Positions 4,892 through 5,646 of a DNA stretch of 5,646 nucleotides are shown here, piece after piece. The notes under the pieces were generated by a model. The model saw only the letters and a program-made list of their open reading frames with translations. It made no database searches and was not told the DNA's origin. Position 1 is the stretch's first letter; every line of letters starts with the position of its first letter. Source of the stretch: Actinomycetes bacterium (GTDB lineage Bacteria > Actinomycetota > Actinomycetes > Mycobacteriales > Micromonosporaceae); contig JAEZGP010000568.1 of assembly GCA_023437285.1 (NCBI GenBank), forward strand, positions 1 through 5,646, given 5' to 3'. A program made the position numbers and the translations under genes.

Positions 4892-5380
4892 ATGACCGAC
4901 GAGCAGGCGACCGGCCCGCCGGCCGTGGAGTCGGCCGAGATCAGCGAGTTGCAGGCCCGCGTCGCAGAGCTGGAGGACCTGTGGCGGCGCGCGCTCGCCG
5001 ACTTCGACAACCTGCGCAAGCGGGTCGCTCGCGAGTCGGCGACGCAGCGTGACGCCGAGCGGGCCCGGGTGGCGGGGCAGTGGCTGCCCGTCGTCGACAA
5101 CCTCGACCTCGCCCTGGAACACGCGGCCGACGACCCGTCCCCGATCGTGGAGGGCGTCCGGGCGGTTCGCAAGCAGGCCCTAGACGTCCTGGCCAAGCTC
5201 GGCTTCCCGCAGCGGTCCGACCTGGGGGAACCGTTCGACCCGACCCTGCACGAGGCGGTGGCTGTCGTCTCCGTCCCCGATGCGGCGGCCGGCACCATCG
5301 TGCAGGTTATGCGGCCGGGGTACGGCGACGGCGAGCACCTGTTGCGTCCGGCGGCCGTGGTCGTGGCGAAGGGCGACTGA
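4892..5380 (+). CDS. grpE: GrpE, nucleotide exchange factor of DnaK (short form)
   Basis: Seen: 162 residues from ATG 4892, preceded by GGGGTGAG at 4880-4887, which overlaps the dnaK stop. GTG 4883 would add three residues but has no upstream Shine-Dalgarno. A helical, charged N-terminus (about 14-60, with [20 protein letters not shown]) fits the long dimerising coiled helix. DFDNLRKRV (37-45) corresponds to the conserved DNLRRR segment. [13 protein letters not shown] (66-78) starts the four-helix part. The C-terminal beta domain carries the signature [13 protein letters not shown] (111-123) and [22 protein letters not shown] (139-160). Known: GrpE opens the DnaK nucleotide cleft to release ADP. 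Odd: it lacks the long disordered N-terminus of typical actinobacterial GrpE, usually above 200 residues. It is 5 bases from dnaK and overlaps dnaJ by one base, so it is surely co-transcribed. Confidence 0.96.
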   Translation: MTDEQATGPPAVESAEISELQARVAELEDLWRRALADFDNLRKRVARESATQRDAERARVAGQWLPVVDNLDLALEHAADDPSPIVEGVRAVRKQALDVLAKLGFPQRSDLGEPFDPTLHEAVAVVSVPDAAAGTIVQVMRPGYGDGEHLLRPAAVVVAKGD

Positions 5381-5646
5381 TGGCGGCCCGACGCGACTTC
5401 TACGAGGTCCTGGGAGTGCCGAGAAGCGCCAGCCGGGACGAGATCCAGCGGGCCTACCGGAAGCTGGCCCGCCAGTACCACCCGGACATGAACAAGGACC
5501 CGGCCGCCGAGGAGCGGTTCAAGGAGATCTCCGAGGCGTACGACGTGCTGTCCGACCCGGAGTCCCGCCGGCGGTATGACCAGTTCGGCCCCGACTTCCG
5601 CCAGGTCCCTCCGGGCGTGGACCCGCAGGCGTGGGCCGCGCGCGGC
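5380..5646 (+). CDS. dnaJ: DnaJ/CbpA-type J-domain co-chaperone, 3'-truncated by window edge
   Basis: Seen: ATG 5380-5382 shares its A with the grpE stop (TGATG), and GAAGGG at 5368-5373 is a plausible ribosome-binding site. The frame is open for 89 codons to the window end. Residues 5-69 are a full J domain: RDFYEVLGV, then helix [15 protein letters not shown], the essential HPD at 34-36, then [20 protein letters not shown] and RRRYDQFG. Known: the HPD loop triggers DnaK ATP hydrolysis while the C-terminal region holds clients. The residues after the J domain ([15 protein letters not shown]) differ from the start of a long Gly/Phe linker. They resemble class B (CbpA-like, zinc-finger-free) DnaJ proteins of actinobacteria, but the deciding part lies outside the window. 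Confidence 0.95.
   Translation, partial: MAARRDFYEVLGVPRSASRDEIQRAYRKLARQYHPDMNKDPAAEERFKEISEAYDVLSDPESRRRYDQFGPDFRQVPPGVDPQAWAARG

Overview
The window is very GC-rich, with codons ending overwhelmingly in G or C and purine-rich ribosome-binding sites. It carries a dnaK-grpE-dnaJ gene order. These point to a high-GC actinobacterium, plausibly a Micromonosporaceae-type actinomycete (an inference from style, not a proven placement). All supported genes lie on the plus strand and form two blocks separated by a 413-base non-coding stretch.

Block 1 (1-2589) is a tightly packed transcription unit. It holds the 3' part of a carbon-nitrogen hydrolase (nitrilase superfamily) with an intact catalytic cysteine, then a complete second copy about 60% identical over the shared 200 residues (hand count), then a GT4-type glycosyltransferase that I recognise as the MSMEG_0565-like family. 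The second hydrolase copy has lost two of the three classical catalytic residues: Glu to Asn at residue 45 and Cys to Asp at residue 148. The fold-defining surroundings and the Lys are kept, so it looks like a pseudoenzyme or an enzyme with changed chemistry paired with an active sister. The genes are linked by stop/start overlaps, including a 14-codon minicistron that bridges the two hydrolases. The gene content resembles one end of the nitrilase / radical SAM / glycosyltransferase cluster (Nit1C type, MSMEG_0565-0572 in Mycobacterium smegmatis), whose product is not established as far as I know.

The non-coding stretch (2590-3002) is not featureless. It holds overlapping GTTGAC-based inverted repeats, a weak SigB-like promoter candidate, a 27-codon leader ORF with the strongest ribosome-binding site of the window and five consecutive Thr codons, three back-to-back dyads (2822-2897) capable of forming RNA hairpins, and an 11-base palindrome. 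I see neither HAIR (HspR) nor CIRCE (HrcA) heat-shock operators.

Block 2 (3003-5646) encodes an Hsp70 machine: DnaK, a short GrpE, and the J-domain start of a DnaJ that runs off the window. The DnaK has the quadrant-I insert typical of Gram-negative and cyanobacterial DnaK and missing from the standard actinobacterial DnaK. This is therefore probably an accessory second chaperone operon rather than the housekeeping one. DnaJ would deliver clients and stimulate DnaK ATPase, and GrpE would exchange the nucleotide.
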